Part shown: piece after piece, positions 17,067 to 25,297 of the stretch
How the letters are laid out: each line of letters begins with the position of its first letter
Numbering within the stretch: the stretch's first letter is position 1
NCBI RefSeq assembly: GCF_022271435.1
Contig: NZ_JAFIQY010000018.1
Span: 89,509-153,508, forward strand
Reading direction: 5' to 3'
DNA length: 64,000 bases
Origin: Streptomyces monomycini
GTDB taxonomy: Bacteria; Actinomycetota; Actinomycetes; Streptomycetales; Streptomycetaceae
Position numbers and translations under genes: made by a program
The notes under the pieces: model-generated
Told to the model about the DNA's origin: nothing
Database searches by the model: none
Seen by the model: the letters and a program-made list of their open reading frames with translations, nothing else

Positions 17067-17609
17067 TCAGCCGAGGCCGAGGTCGCCGAGGCGGTAGCCG
17101 GTGATGTACGGCAGGCCCGCGCCGGCGATGGCCGACTCCGCCCCGCGGTCCACGATCGTGGCGACCGCGACCACCTCCGCCCCCGCCTCGCGCGCCGCCT
17201 CGACGGCGGTCAGCGGCGAGCCGCCGGTGGTGGAGGTGTCCTCGACGACCAGGACCCGGCGGCCCTTGATGTCCGGGCCCTCGATCCGCCGCTGCATCCC
17301 GTGGGTCTTCTGCGCCTTGCGGACGACGAACGCGTCCAGCCGACGGCCGCGCGCCGCGGCGGCGTGCAGCATCGAGGCCGCGACCGGGTCGGCGCCGAGC
17401 GTGAGCCCGCCGACCGCGTCGTAGTCCAGGTCGGCGGTGATGTCCAGCATCAGCTGCCCGACGAGGGGCGCGGCCGCTCCGTCGAGGGTGATCCGGCGCA
17501 GGTCGATGTAGTAATCGGCCTCCTTGCCGGAGGAGAGCGTCACCTTGCCGTGCACCACGGCCTTGTCCTTGATCTGCTGCAGCAGATCGCCGCGTACGTC
17601 GTCAGTCAT
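17067..17609 (-). CDS. pyrE: Orotate phosphoribosyltransferase
   Basis: Converts orotate and PRPP to orotidine 5'-phosphate in pyrimidine synthesis. The 180-residue protein starts MTDDVRGDLL at ATG 17609 and has the PRPP-binding signature VLVVEDTSTTGGSP, with flexible loop residues near RKAQKTHGMQRRIEG and YYIDLRRITLDG at the N-terminus. It lies 56 bases downstream of the epimerase and may be transcribed with it. Confidence 0.97.
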   Translation of the reverse strand: MTDDVRGDLLQQIKDKAVVHGKVTLSSGKEADYYIDLRRITLDGAAAPLVGQLMLDITADLDYDAVGGLTLGADPVAASMLHAAAARGRRLDAFVVRKAQKTHGMQRRIEGPDIKGRRVLVVEDTSTTGGSPLTAVEAAREAGAEVVAVATIVDRGAESAIAGAGLPYITGYRLGDLGLG

Positions 17610-17665
17610 GCGCACGAGCTTAGAGCGTGTGCCGGGGCCCGGCCGGACGCCGGTCGGCGGGTGGG

Positions 17666-18505
17666 TCAGGACAGGGCGCGCCAGGTCCAGGTGGTCGAGA
17701 TCTCCAGCGGGTCGATGGGCGTGACCAGGCGCGGCAGCGTATTGAGGCCGTTGGGCGGGCCGGACTGCGGCTCCACACAGACCGCCGCTTCCTGCTCGTC
17801 GTAGACCACCACCCACTCGGCGCCGCTGGTGACCTTCAGCTCCAGCCGGCCCGGCCAGGTGAGGGTGACGTCCACGCCGTCTGGCATGCCGAAGCAGTCG
17901 TCCCAGGGGCCGGGCTCCGGGTCGATGCGCCGTCCGGTGGGCAGGTGGTCGTCGCCCCGCTCCTCCTGCCACGCGGCGGTGAAGTCGATCCGTACGTCCT
18001 CGCCGGCGCCGTCCAGGCTGCGCAGGAACCACGGGTGCCAGCCGGCCTGGGCGGGGAAGGAGTCGGCGCTCGCCTCGACGCCCATGGTCAGGGTGAGCGA
18101 GCCGCCGTCCTCGGCCAGCTCGACCAGCTGGGTGACGCGGCCCGGGTACGGCCAGGGGGCGGCGTCCGGGTCGAGCAGCTCGTAGGTGAAGGCGGCGCTG
18201 GTGGCGTTTGTGCGGGCCGTCGTCCAGGCGACGTTGCGGCCGGTGCCGTGGATCGCGTGCGGCGGGGAGTTGACCGGCATCTGGTGCAGTTCGCCGCCGT
18301 TGCGGAAGCGCCCGTTCTCGATGCGGCCGCACCACGGCACCATCGGGAAGGAGCCGTACTTGGCGCCCTGCCGCAGCAGTTCCGTACCGCCGATGCGCAG
18401 GCTCGCGAGCCGGCAGCCGTTGGCCGGGTCCACGGTCAGTTCGGTGTCGCCGGCCGCCAGCCGTACCTGTCCCTGCGCGATGTCTCGCGTGTCGTTGTCG
18501 CTCAC
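17666..18505 (-). CDS. Aldose 1-epimerase family protein
   Basis: A 279-residue beta-sandwich protein of the galactose mutarotase superfamily. The N-terminal segment has GCRLASLRIGGTELL and the PMVPWCGRIENGRF motif, then HAIHGTG with the catalytic His, and PGPWDDCF plus a glutamate-bearing C-terminal strand. It probably interconverts sugar anomers in the cytoplasm; the sugar is unknown. The start is GTG 18505. Neighbours suggest housekeeping, not a dedicated sugar pathway. Confidence 0.92.
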   Translation of the reverse strand: MSDNDTRDIAQGQVRLAAGDTELTVDPANGCRLASLRIGGTELLRQGAKYGSFPMVPWCGRIENGRFRNGGELHQMPVNSPPHAIHGTGRNVAWTTARTNATSAAFTYELLDPDAAPWPYPGRVTQLVELAEDGGSLTLTMGVEASADSFPAQAGWHPWFLRSLDGAGEDVRIDFTAAWQEERGDDHLPTGRRIDPEPGPWDDCFGMPDGVDVTLTWPGRLELKVTSGAEWVVVYDEQEAAVCVEPQSGPPNGLNTLPRLVTPIDPLEISTTWTWRALS

Positions 18506-18564
18506 GGTCCGACCCTAACGGGGAGGCGGGGAGGCGACGCGGTACGGCGAACGCGCGCCGCCCC

Positions 18565-19341
18565 TCAGCGGCGGCGGCGCAGTACCCGCCCCACCACGAC
18601 GGCCGACGCGAGGGCGAGGGCCGCGGCCGGTGCCGCCCAGCGCAGGGTGGCGGAGGTGGTCGCCGACTGGGGGGCGGGGACCGGCGCGTACCGGCCGCGC
18701 GGCGGTGCGTGGTCGACCTCCTCGGCGCTGCGCCCGATCATCGTGCGGCGGGCGTGCGCGGCCTCGGCGGGCGGTGTGCCGTCCTGGTCGTCGGCTTCCG
18801 TGAGCGGGTCGAGCGACGGCGGCGGGACCTCGGTGTCGAAGAGGGCCGCGGTGGCGGGGGGCGTGGCCGGGGCACCGCTGTCCTGGGTGTCCGGCGGGTT
18901 GTCGGTGAGGTCGGCCGCGAGGTTGGCGGCGAAGCGGTCCAGGACCCGGCGTCCGGCGGACTCGGCCGCCTGGCCGGTGGCTTCCGCGAGGCGGCCGGTG
19001 CTGGTGACCGTACCGGCGCAGCTCAGGACCGTGGTGGCGGAGTCGTCGGGCCCGGCGGCGAGCCGCACGGTGAGGGACAGCTCGGCGGAGCCGTCTCCGC
19101 GCGACTCCATGCCGCTCGCCTCGACCAGGACCGTGTCGGCGCCGCGCAGGGTGACGGTGAGGGTGCCGCGGTAGGTGATGGTGGAACTCCCGATGCGCAG
19201 CCGCAGCCGCCCGCCGGGGGTGCCGGGGTCCGCGTCGGCGTCGAGTTGGCATCCGGGGATGCAGCGCGCCACGCGCTCCGGCTCGGCCAGCGCCTGCCGC
19301 ACGGTCTCGACGGGAAACGGAACGTACACCTCGTGCTCCAT
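18565..19341 (-). CDS. SRPBCC (CoxG-like) protein with a C-terminal membrane anchor
   Basis: A 258-residue protein whose first 145 residues form a START/SRPBCC-type fold like carbon-monoxide-dehydrogenase subunit G: MEHEVYVPFPVETVRQALAE, CIPGCQLDAD, and a beta-rich core ending in RVLDRFAANLAADL. A disordered acidic/Pro linker and one membrane helix near the C-terminus, followed by RRRR, anchor it in the membrane. No carbon monoxide dehydrogenase genes are nearby, so a ligand-binding role is only generic. Confidence 0.85.
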   Translation of the reverse strand: MEHEVYVPFPVETVRQALAEPERVARCIPGCQLDADADPGTPGGRLRLRIGSSTITYRGTLTVTLRGADTVLVEASGMESRGDGSAELSLTVRLAAGPDDSATTVLSCAGTVTSTGRLAEATGQAAESAGRRVLDRFAANLAADLTDNPPDTQDSGAPATPPATAALFDTEVPPPSLDPLTEADDQDGTPPAEAAHARRTMIGRSAEEVDHAPPRGRYAPVPAPQSATTSATLRWAAPAAALALASAVVVGRVLRRRR

Positions 19342-19487
19342 GGCATGGGAGCCTACCCAGCCCTCCCGGCACTCGTGCCCGGTCCGGCACCTTTTTCTCC
19401 CCCGGCCGAATGGGGGAGCGAGGGGAGCGGATCGCCGCGGGCGTCGGGCCGGTGGATCGCCGGTGGGCCGGGGGCGGCCGGGCCGGG

Positions 19488-21311
19488 TCAGTCCAGGTGC
19501 CGTGGATGCATCAGCGTTGACGGCGGGAGGCCGGGGACGCGGGTGGGGGCGAGGGAGCGGGCGGCGGCCTGGAGGGCGGCGGGCGTCAGGGAGCGCAGGG
19601 CGGGGGTGGCCGGGGAGAGGGTCAGGCGGGGGGCGCGGTGGGCCGCGAGGAGGAAACCCCAGCCGCAGGCGGAGCGGTGGCCGGTGAGCCGGCCGACGGG
19701 ATGGTCGGCAGGGTGGCCGGTGAGCCGGTCCGTGGACCGGCCCGTTCCGCAGGAGCGTTCCGCCGCGTCGGCGCGGGACGGGGTCCGGGGCACGGTCCGG
19801 CCGGGGAGCCGGTACGGGACGGTGCTCAGGCCCGCGGCCCGTACGGTCGCGTCGACCGTCCAGAACGTCCGGGGCCGGGACGCGGGCTCGCCGGCGTGCA
19901 CCGCCAGCCGGCCGCCCCTGGCCAGCGTGCGGGAGGCGAGACCGTAGAACTCCTGCGAGTAGAGCTTGGTGCTGGCCGTGCTCCCCGGGTCGGGCAGATC
20001 GGCGATCACGACGTCGTACGGGCCGCCGTTCCCGGCCGCCGCGCCGCCCCGCCGCAGCCACTCGAACACGTCGCCCGCGACCACACGTACCCGCGGGTCG
20101 TCCAGCGCGTGCCCGTTGAGCGCGGACAGGCCCGGGTCCGTACGGGCCAGCCGCGCCAGGCCCGGATCGAGTTCGACGACGGTCACGGCCGTGACGCCGG
20201 GGTGGCGCAGGACCTCGCGGGCGGCGAGGCCGTCGCCGCCGCCGAGCACCAGGACCCGGCGGTGCGGCCCGCCCGCCATGGCCGGGTGCACCAGCCCTTC
20301 GTGGTACGGGCGAGCGTCGTCCGCGCCGGCCCGTAGGCGGCCGTCCAGGTAGAGCCCGAGCGGCCCGCCGGGTCCGGCACCGTTCCCGCCCGGACCCGGT
20401 ACGGGCCCGGGCGCCCCGCCGCGGCCGGCCCGGTCCAGGTGTCCGTCCGCGGCCCCGGTCCGGCCCGTGGCGGCCGGTCCCGTACCGCCCGTGATCACGA
20501 TCTCCTGGATGCCGGTGCGGACCGCGACCCGCGCCGCCGACCCGTACACCGCGTCCCGCGCGGCCCGTTCGAAGGGGGCGACCAGCGCCGCCCCGGCGGC
20601 GAGCAGGGCCAGCACCAGCACGTTCGCGGCGATCAGGGCCCAGCGGGCCCGTACGGACAGATCGCTGCGGAAGAGCCAGAGCACCAGCCCGCCGCCGGCC
20701 ACCGCGTTGACCGAACCGGTGATCAGGGCGCCGGAGACCTGGCCCAGCCCCGGCAGCAGCAGGAAGGGGAAGGCGAGGCCGCCGACCAGGGCGCCCACGT
20801 AGTCGGCGGCGAACAGGTCCGCCACGGCGCCCCCCGCGTCCTGGCGGCGGACCCGCTGGATGAGCGTCATCAGCAGCGGCACCTCGGCGCCGATGAGCAT
20901 GCCCATGGCCAGCGAGAAGGCGACCAGGACGGAGCGGGACTGGCCGAACCAGGCGTAGCAGGCGTAGAGCGCCATCGCCGAGAAACCGCCGACGAGTGCG
21001 AGGACCGCCTCCAGCGCGCCGAAGCCGACGGCCGCCCGGCAGCGCAGCCGTTTGGCGAGCAGCGATCCGATGCCCATCGCGAAGACCATGACGGACAGCA
21101 CGACGGATGCCTGGGTGACCGAGTCGCCGGTCAGGTAGGAGGCGAGGGCGACCAGTTCGAGTTCGTAGACCAGGCCGCAGGCGGCGCAGACGAAGACGGT
21201 GGCCAGGACGAGCAGCCGGCCGAGGCCGGCGGGGACGGGCAGCCATGCCGGACTCCCCGCCTCGGGCGGCTCGGGGGAACCGCGGTGGACTGGATCAGGC
21301 GGGTCGATCAT
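19488..21311 (-). CDS. Membrane spermidine-synthase-like protein
   Basis: A 607-residue polyamine aminopropyltransferase homologue with a membrane part. About seven helices (residues 20-225) are followed by a spermidine-synthase-like Rossmann domain containing YHEGLVHPAM, LVLGGGDGLAAREVLRH and VIADLPDPGS. The residues that bind decarboxylated S-adenosylmethionine and the catalytic DLPDP are present. An unusual Gly/Pro-rich insertion of about 50 residues separates QEIVIT from LYLDGRL. ATG 21311 is chosen as the start. The true substrate of such membrane forms is unknown. Confidence 0.9.
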   Translation of the reverse strand: MIDPPDPVHRGSPEPPEAGSPAWLPVPAGLGRLLVLATVFVCAACGLVYELELVALASYLTGDSVTQASVVLSVMVFAMGIGSLLAKRLRCRAAVGFGALEAVLALVGGFSAMALYACYAWFGQSRSVLVAFSLAMGMLIGAEVPLLMTLIQRVRRQDAGGAVADLFAADYVGALVGGLAFPFLLLPGLGQVSGALITGSVNAVAGGGLVLWLFRSDLSVRARWALIAANVLVLALLAAGAALVAPFERAARDAVYGSAARVAVRTGIQEIVITGGTGPAATGRTGAADGHLDRAGRGGAPGPVPGPGGNGAGPGGPLGLYLDGRLRAGADDARPYHEGLVHPAMAGGPHRRVLVLGGGDGLAAREVLRHPGVTAVTVVELDPGLARLARTDPGLSALNGHALDDPRVRVVAGDVFEWLRRGGAAAGNGGPYDVVIADLPDPGSTASTKLYSQEFYGLASRTLARGGRLAVHAGEPASRPRTFWTVDATVRAAGLSTVPYRLPGRTVPRTPSRADAAERSCGTGRSTDRLTGHPADHPVGRLTGHRSACGWGFLLAAHRAPRLTLSPATPALRSLTPAALQAAARSLAPTRVPGLPPSTLMHPRHLD

Positions 21312-21451
21312 GTCGGGCAACGCTACGTGACGCGATGATGTCCCTATGTCACCCACACGAGCGTAGTGAGCGTCCCACACGGGCGACTTGGAGCGCGGCG
21401 GACGCCCGGTCCGCCCCGCGAGCCGGTAAAAGCACCCGCGGGTAACGCCGC

Positions 21452-21970
21452 TCAGATGGCCGCCGCCACCCGGACCCCGACCCGGGTGCGCGTCGCGACC
21501 AGCCGCCCCTCCTGCGGGTAGGCGTGCCAGGTGCGCCAGCGCACCTGGCCCTCCTCGCGCTGGGCCAGCATCGCGGTGAACGCGTGCGGCGAGCCCGGGA
21601 ACGTTCCGGCAAGGCCGAGGGGGTGCTCGGCGACCAGGGCGAGCAACTCCTGGGCGCGCCCGGCGAACGAGCCCTGGGAGAGCGTCTCGACGTGGGCAGC
21701 GAATTCGTACTCCCAGTCGCCGATGCGTTTCGCCACGCCCAGCGGGAGCGGGGTGCTGCTGCCGGGTATGCAGGCGACGGTCTCGGAGCAGGTGCCGCGT
21801 TCCTCCTCCAGGAGGACTTGGTGCGAGGCGCCGAGCAGCCTCAACTGCACGCGCGCATCGGCGAGTTGCAGGTCCAGCACGGCGAGGGCCGGCAGCGGCT
21901 CCCTGCCCAGTGCCCAGGCCAGGTCGGATGCGCGGGTATCGGTGTAGGGCGTTTTCAGGGTCGTGAGCAT
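21452..21970 (-). CDS. DUF2617-family protein
   Basis: A 172-residue soluble protein starting MLTTLKTPYTDTRASDLAWALG, containing the conserved stretches LQLRLLGASHQV and VRWRTWHAYPQEGRLV. These match the actinobacterial DUF2617 family found near spermidine-synthase genes. No catalytic residue can be named. It is on the same strand as the spermidine-synthase-like gene, 140 bases upstream, and could share its transcript. Bases 21971-22350 before the next gene show no coding evidence. Confidence 0.85.
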   Translation of the reverse strand: MLTTLKTPYTDTRASDLAWALGREPLPALAVLDLQLADARVQLRLLGASHQVLLEEERGTCSETVACIPGSSTPLPLGVAKRIGDWEYEFAAHVETLSQGSFAGRAQELLALVAEHPLGLAGTFPGSPHAFTAMLAQREEGQVRWRTWHAYPQEGRLVATRTRVGVRVAAAI

Positions 21971-22350
21971 GGGTCGGCTCCGCAAGCACGCAGTGGATGG
22001 TGGGCCGGCCTGCCCCGGAGACGGGATCAGGGTTACGACTGTCTGCCGGCTCGTGCCCACGTGGGGTCCGAGAAGTGGGATTCTCTAGGGAGAGGGAATC
22101 ATGAAACGAGCGGGGCCCACAGCGTTTTTACCCATCTTCGCCGGGTTTCCATCCCTCAGAGGGCCACTCAGTTCAGTTGTTCAACAACCCACTCCCCAGC
22201 GGCCGTTGACCCTGCTGGGCGCATATGCGGACCGGCATGGGCCCCCTGCATGTGTACGGGGCAGCAACACCTCGGCGACTGCCCCGGGACCCGTCTGCGA
22301 CCGCACTGCGAAAGCTGCCGCCGGCGCGCCTCGACGGTGGCCGCCGCCCC

Positions 22351-22617
22351 TCAGGAACTGCCCCCGCCGCAGCCGCCGCCACCCCCGCAGGACGACGACG
22401 AGTGGTGCCCACCACTGCCGCACGACATCGGCCCGCCGCAGGACTGCCCGTGGTGATGCCCGCCGCCCACGCCCGGGTCGCCGGCCACCCACCAGCCGGT
22501 GCCGTCCCGGCCGCGCTTGCCGAGGCTGCGGCGGCCGCCGCCGTCGCGGCTCTGCGCCGCCGTGACCACCAGGGCCGCGACCACCACACAGATCACGAGG
22601 AAGACCACAAAACCCAT
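22351..22617 (-). CDS. Small membrane protein with a His/Cys/Gly-rich tail
   Basis: An 88-residue protein: MGFVVFLVICVVVAALVV forms one membrane helix, then comes a basic stretch, then about 40 residues rich in Gly, Ser, His and Cys (HHHGQSCGGPMSCGSGGHH and SSSSCGGGGGCGGGSS). The tail suggests metal binding or extended secretion-related chemistry, but no family is known to me. AAAGGAG lies 10 bases before the ATG, which supports a real gene. Confidence 0.7.
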   Translation of the reverse strand: MGFVVFLVICVVVAALVVTAAQSRDGGGRRSLGKRGRDGTGWWVAGDPGVGGGHHHGQSCGGPMSCGSGGHHSSSSCGGGGGCGGGSS

Positions 22618-22883
22618 CGTTGCCCCACACTCCTTTCCGTCCCCCGAAGCGAGGCACCCGCTCCGTCCGCCGCCGTGTTCCCCGGCCCGGCCGAAGCGCC
22701 GTCGTACGTGTCGTCCGTGTCCTTCGATCCCTCTCCGGTCCGCGCTGATCCACTCCGGTTCCGGCGTCCTCTTTCGGGCCGTCCGGTCCCGCACCGTGCT
22801 GTCGGTGCGGGGCTCATGCCCGGGCCGCCCGGACCGCAAAGCACAGTTGAGGAAGTCCAGAGGTTCGGCGGAGGATGGCGGAC

Positions 22884-24068
22884 ATGTCACGACCGCTGCT
22901 CAACCGCCGCCTCGCCGAGTTCGGTACGACGATCTTCGCCGAGATGTCCGCGCTCGCCCTACGCACCGGATCGATCAACCTGGGGCAGGGATTCCCCGAC
23001 ACCGACGGCCCGGAGGAGGTCAGGGAGGCGGCGGTCCGCGCACTGCGCGACGGTCGCGGCAACCAGTACCCGCCCGGCCCCGGCGTCCCCGAACTGCGGA
23101 CCGCCGTCGCCGCGCACCAGCACCGCTTCTACGGCCACCTCGGCGTCGCGTACAACCCCGACACCGAGGTCCTGGTCACCGCCGGGGCCACCGAGGCCAT
23201 CGCCGCCTCGCTGCTCGCCCTCCTGGAGCCCGGTGACGAGGTGATCGCGCTGGAGCCGTACTACGACTCCTACGCCGCGTGCATCGCGATGGCGGGCGGC
23301 ACCCGCGTCCCGGTGACGCTGCGCCCGTCCGCCGAGGACGGCACGTACGGCCTCGACCTGGACGAACTGCGGGACGCCGTCACCGACCGCACCCGCCTCA
23401 TCCTCCTCAACACCCCCCACAACCCCACCGGAACCGTCCTCGACCGCGCCGAACTGACCGAGATCGCCCGCCTCGCCTGCGAACGCGACCTCCTCGTGAT
23501 CACCGACGAGGTGTACGAGCACCTCGTCTTCGAGGGCGAGCACCTCCCGCTGGCGTCCTTCCCCGGCATGCGCGAGCGCACCGTCACCATCGGCTCGGCC
23601 GGCAAGACCTTCTCCTTCACCGGCTGGAAGGTCGGCTGGGTCACCGCGAGCCCGGAGCTGATCGGCGCCGTCCGCTCCGCCAAGCAGTTCCTCACGTACG
23701 TCTCCGCCGGCCCGTTCCAGTACGCGGTCGCCGAGGCACTCGCCCTGCCCGACAGCTACTACACCGGCCTGCGCGACGACCTGCGGGCCAAGCGCGACCT
23801 GCTGGCCGACGGCCTAGCCGCCGCCGGTTTCCGCGTCTTCCGCCCGTCCGGCACGTACTTCGTCACCACCGACATCCGCCCCCTCGGCGAGAAGGACGGC
23901 TTCGCCTTCTGCCGCGCCCTCCCGGAACGCGCCGGCGTCGTCGCCATCCCCAACGCCGTCTTCTACGACCACCAGGACCAGGGCGCCCCGTACGTCCGTT
24001 TCGCCTTCTGCAAGCGGAAGGGTGTGCTGGAAGAAGCGGTTACCCGCCTCAAGCGGCTGGCGGTCTGA
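22884..24068 (+). CDS. PLP-dependent aminotransferase (class I/II)
   Basis: A 394-residue fold-type I aminotransferase. It has INLGQGFPDTDGP near the N-terminus, the substrate-binding NTPHNPTGT, DEVYEHLVF with the cofactor Asp and Tyr, the PLP Lys in SAGKTFSFTGWKVGW, and an Arg near the end (YVRFAFCKRKG). The layout resembles methionine/glutamine aminotransferases and succinyldiaminopimelate aminotransferases; the substrate cannot be fixed. ATG 22884 is preferred because GGAGG (22870-22874) is nine bases before it, whereas ATG 22875 would abut it. Its C-terminal codons have a second, divergent copy at 25053-25109. Confidence 0.93.
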   Translation: MSRPLLNRRLAEFGTTIFAEMSALALRTGSINLGQGFPDTDGPEEVREAAVRALRDGRGNQYPPGPGVPELRTAVAAHQHRFYGHLGVAYNPDTEVLVTAGATEAIAASLLALLEPGDEVIALEPYYDSYAACIAMAGGTRVPVTLRPSAEDGTYGLDLDELRDAVTDRTRLILLNTPHNPTGTVLDRAELTEIARLACERDLLVITDEVYEHLVFEGEHLPLASFPGMRERTVTIGSAGKTFSFTGWKVGWVTASPELIGAVRSAKQFLTYVSAGPFQYAVAEALALPDSYYTGLRDDLRAKRDLLADGLAAAGFRVFRPSGTYFVTTDIRPLGEKDGFAFCRALPERAGVVAIPNAVFYDHQDQGAPYVRFAFCKRKGVLEEAVTRLKRLAV

Positions 24069-24146
24069 CGAAGCGCGTGGAAGGCGGTCCGCCGAGGTAC
24101 AGGGACGGGGCCTGCTCGCGGGCCCCGTCCAAGAAGCGGCTCAGGT

Positions 24147-24497
24147 TCACTCGGTGTCCTTCGGATGCCGCGGCGAGGCATACACGAGGATCACCGTGGA
24201 AGTCTCCGCGCTGACCAAGTAGCGCACTCGGCCGCCACTGGTGACCTCGTACTCCCACTGCTCAAGGTCGGAGCCCTTCCATACTTTGGTCGCGTGCCTG
24301 CCTCGTAGCTGATGCCGGCGACTCCAGTTGGTCCGGGACAGGGGATCGCTTCGGAGGGCGTCCAGGCAGCGATGCGCGTTCGACAGCGCCACACGGCACA
24401 GTTCCTCCCAGCCCGTCACCGCCTCGGTGGTCCCGAAGACGACGTTCCACCCGCTGAGGGGTGGAACGCTGACTCGGTCCCCCTTCTTCGGGCTCAC
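24147..24497 (-). CDS. RelE/ParE-like toxin
   Basis: A 116-residue basic protein second in a two-gene minus-strand unit. The central DLEQWEYEVTSGGRVRYLV and ending VILVYASPRHPK fit the RelE/ParE toxin fold (a beta-sheet with a terminal Arg-His-Pro segment). These toxins cut mRNA or inhibit gyrase. Its ATG overlaps the antitoxin stop by four bases (ATGA). The family is recognised from layout and short motifs, so the exact subfamily is open. Confidence 0.8.
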   Translation of the reverse strand: MSPKKGDRVSVPPLSGWNVVFGTTEAVTGWEELCRVALSNAHRCLDALRSDPLSRTNWSRRHQLRGRHATKVWKGSDLEQWEYEVTSGGRVRYLVSAETSTVILVYASPRHPKDTE

Positions 24498-24979
24498 CCA
24501 CGTACCTCGACCTGGCCGAGATCATCACCATCGAGCGGACGGAGTGATTCCCTGAGCTGCTCGGGGTCGGCGTTGATACGAGCCGTGGCGCGCCAGGAGA
24601 TGATCACGCGCTGCACGGCCTCTCCTGCCCCCAGTTCGGCGGCGTCCGACAGCGCTTCAAGAAGCTCGACGGTGAAGGCCCGAACCTCTTCCGCGTCCAG
24701 GTGCCGCGCCCAGGGGAACACCTCAGGCAGTGCGAGGAGGAGTGCCTTGGCACCGTCGTCCTGCTTCATCAGTGCGAGGAAAAGCCGTGAGGCAGTAGTC
24801 AGGTTCTCCTCCGCACCCTCCGCGCGCGCAGCCGTGGTCAGGATCATGTCCGGCGCGTCCCGATGTGTGACCCGAAGCCGCCCCAGGGCAGCAGCTCTAG
24901 CCGCGACACCCTTGGGATTTCGGGAGAGATCGGTGAAGGAGATTGATTCCGTTTCCGCTTCCAGACGTGCGGTAGACAT
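24494..24979 (-). CDS. Antitoxin of the toxin-antitoxin pair
   Basis: A 161-residue acidic protein beginning MSTARLEAETESISFTDLSRNPKG, an N-terminus like Phd/prevent-host-death DNA-binding antitoxins. A long helical C-terminal part would bind the toxin. It is first in the unit, with the toxin ATG overlapping its stop. Just upstream, in reverse orientation, is a palindrome lying inside a consensus promoter, so it likely represses its own transcription. The length exceeds typical Phd proteins, so an added domain is possible. Confidence 0.78.
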   Translation of the reverse strand: MSTARLEAETESISFTDLSRNPKGVAARAAALGRLRVTHRDAPDMILTTAARAEGAEENLTTASRLFLALMKQDDGAKALLLALPEVFPWARHLDAEEVRAFTVELLEALSDAAELGAGEAVQRVIISWRATARINADPEQLRESLRPLDGDDLGQVEVRG

Positions 24980-24985
24980 AATCAG

Positions 24986-25014
24986 AGCGTACTCAGATTA
25001 CGATCTGATTTCAA
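24986..25014 (-). promoter_or_regulatory. Toxin-antitoxin promoter with embedded operator
   Basis: Reading the minus strand, TTGAAA (25014-25009) and TACGCT (24991-24986) are separated by exactly 17 bases. The spacer contains the perfect palindrome TCAGAT-tacg-ATCTGA (24993-25008). A second inverted pair AATCAGA/TCTGATT (24980-24986, 25004-25010) overlaps it. The antitoxin ATG is only seven bases past the -10, so the message is probably leaderless. Confidence 0.7.
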
Positions 25015-25052
25015 GGGGAGGTCGACCGGCTTCTGATGCGCGCACCTTGACC

Positions 25053-25109
25053 CTCTGCAAGCAGGAGGCAGTTCTCCAGAAAGCGGTCGACCGCCTCCGC
25101 GCCCTCTGA
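25053..25109 (+). pseudogene. Relict aminotransferase 3' end
   Basis: Bases 25053-25109 read LCKQEAVLQKAVDRLRAL then a TGA stop. This aligns with the last codons of the upstream aminotransferase (FCKRKGVLEEAVTRLKRL). No start or upstream homology lies between, only the toxin-antitoxin pair. The likely explanation is that the toxin-antitoxin pair entered at the aminotransferase 3' end and left a displaced original terminus here. Confidence 0.7.
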
Positions 25110-25297
25110 CCGGCCCCCCCGGGCCCGGCGCGCTCCGACCGGGCAGCGCCCCGCGCCCCCGTCCGCCACCCGATCGGCCCACAGCCACCCCACAGGGGTC
25201 GCGGGCCGGGCGGGCGGCACCGAGAGTCGTGGTGTCGGAGTGGGCCGGGCGCGCGGGGCCCGGTGGGTGACCGCCGCGCGCGTACCGGAGGTGTTCC

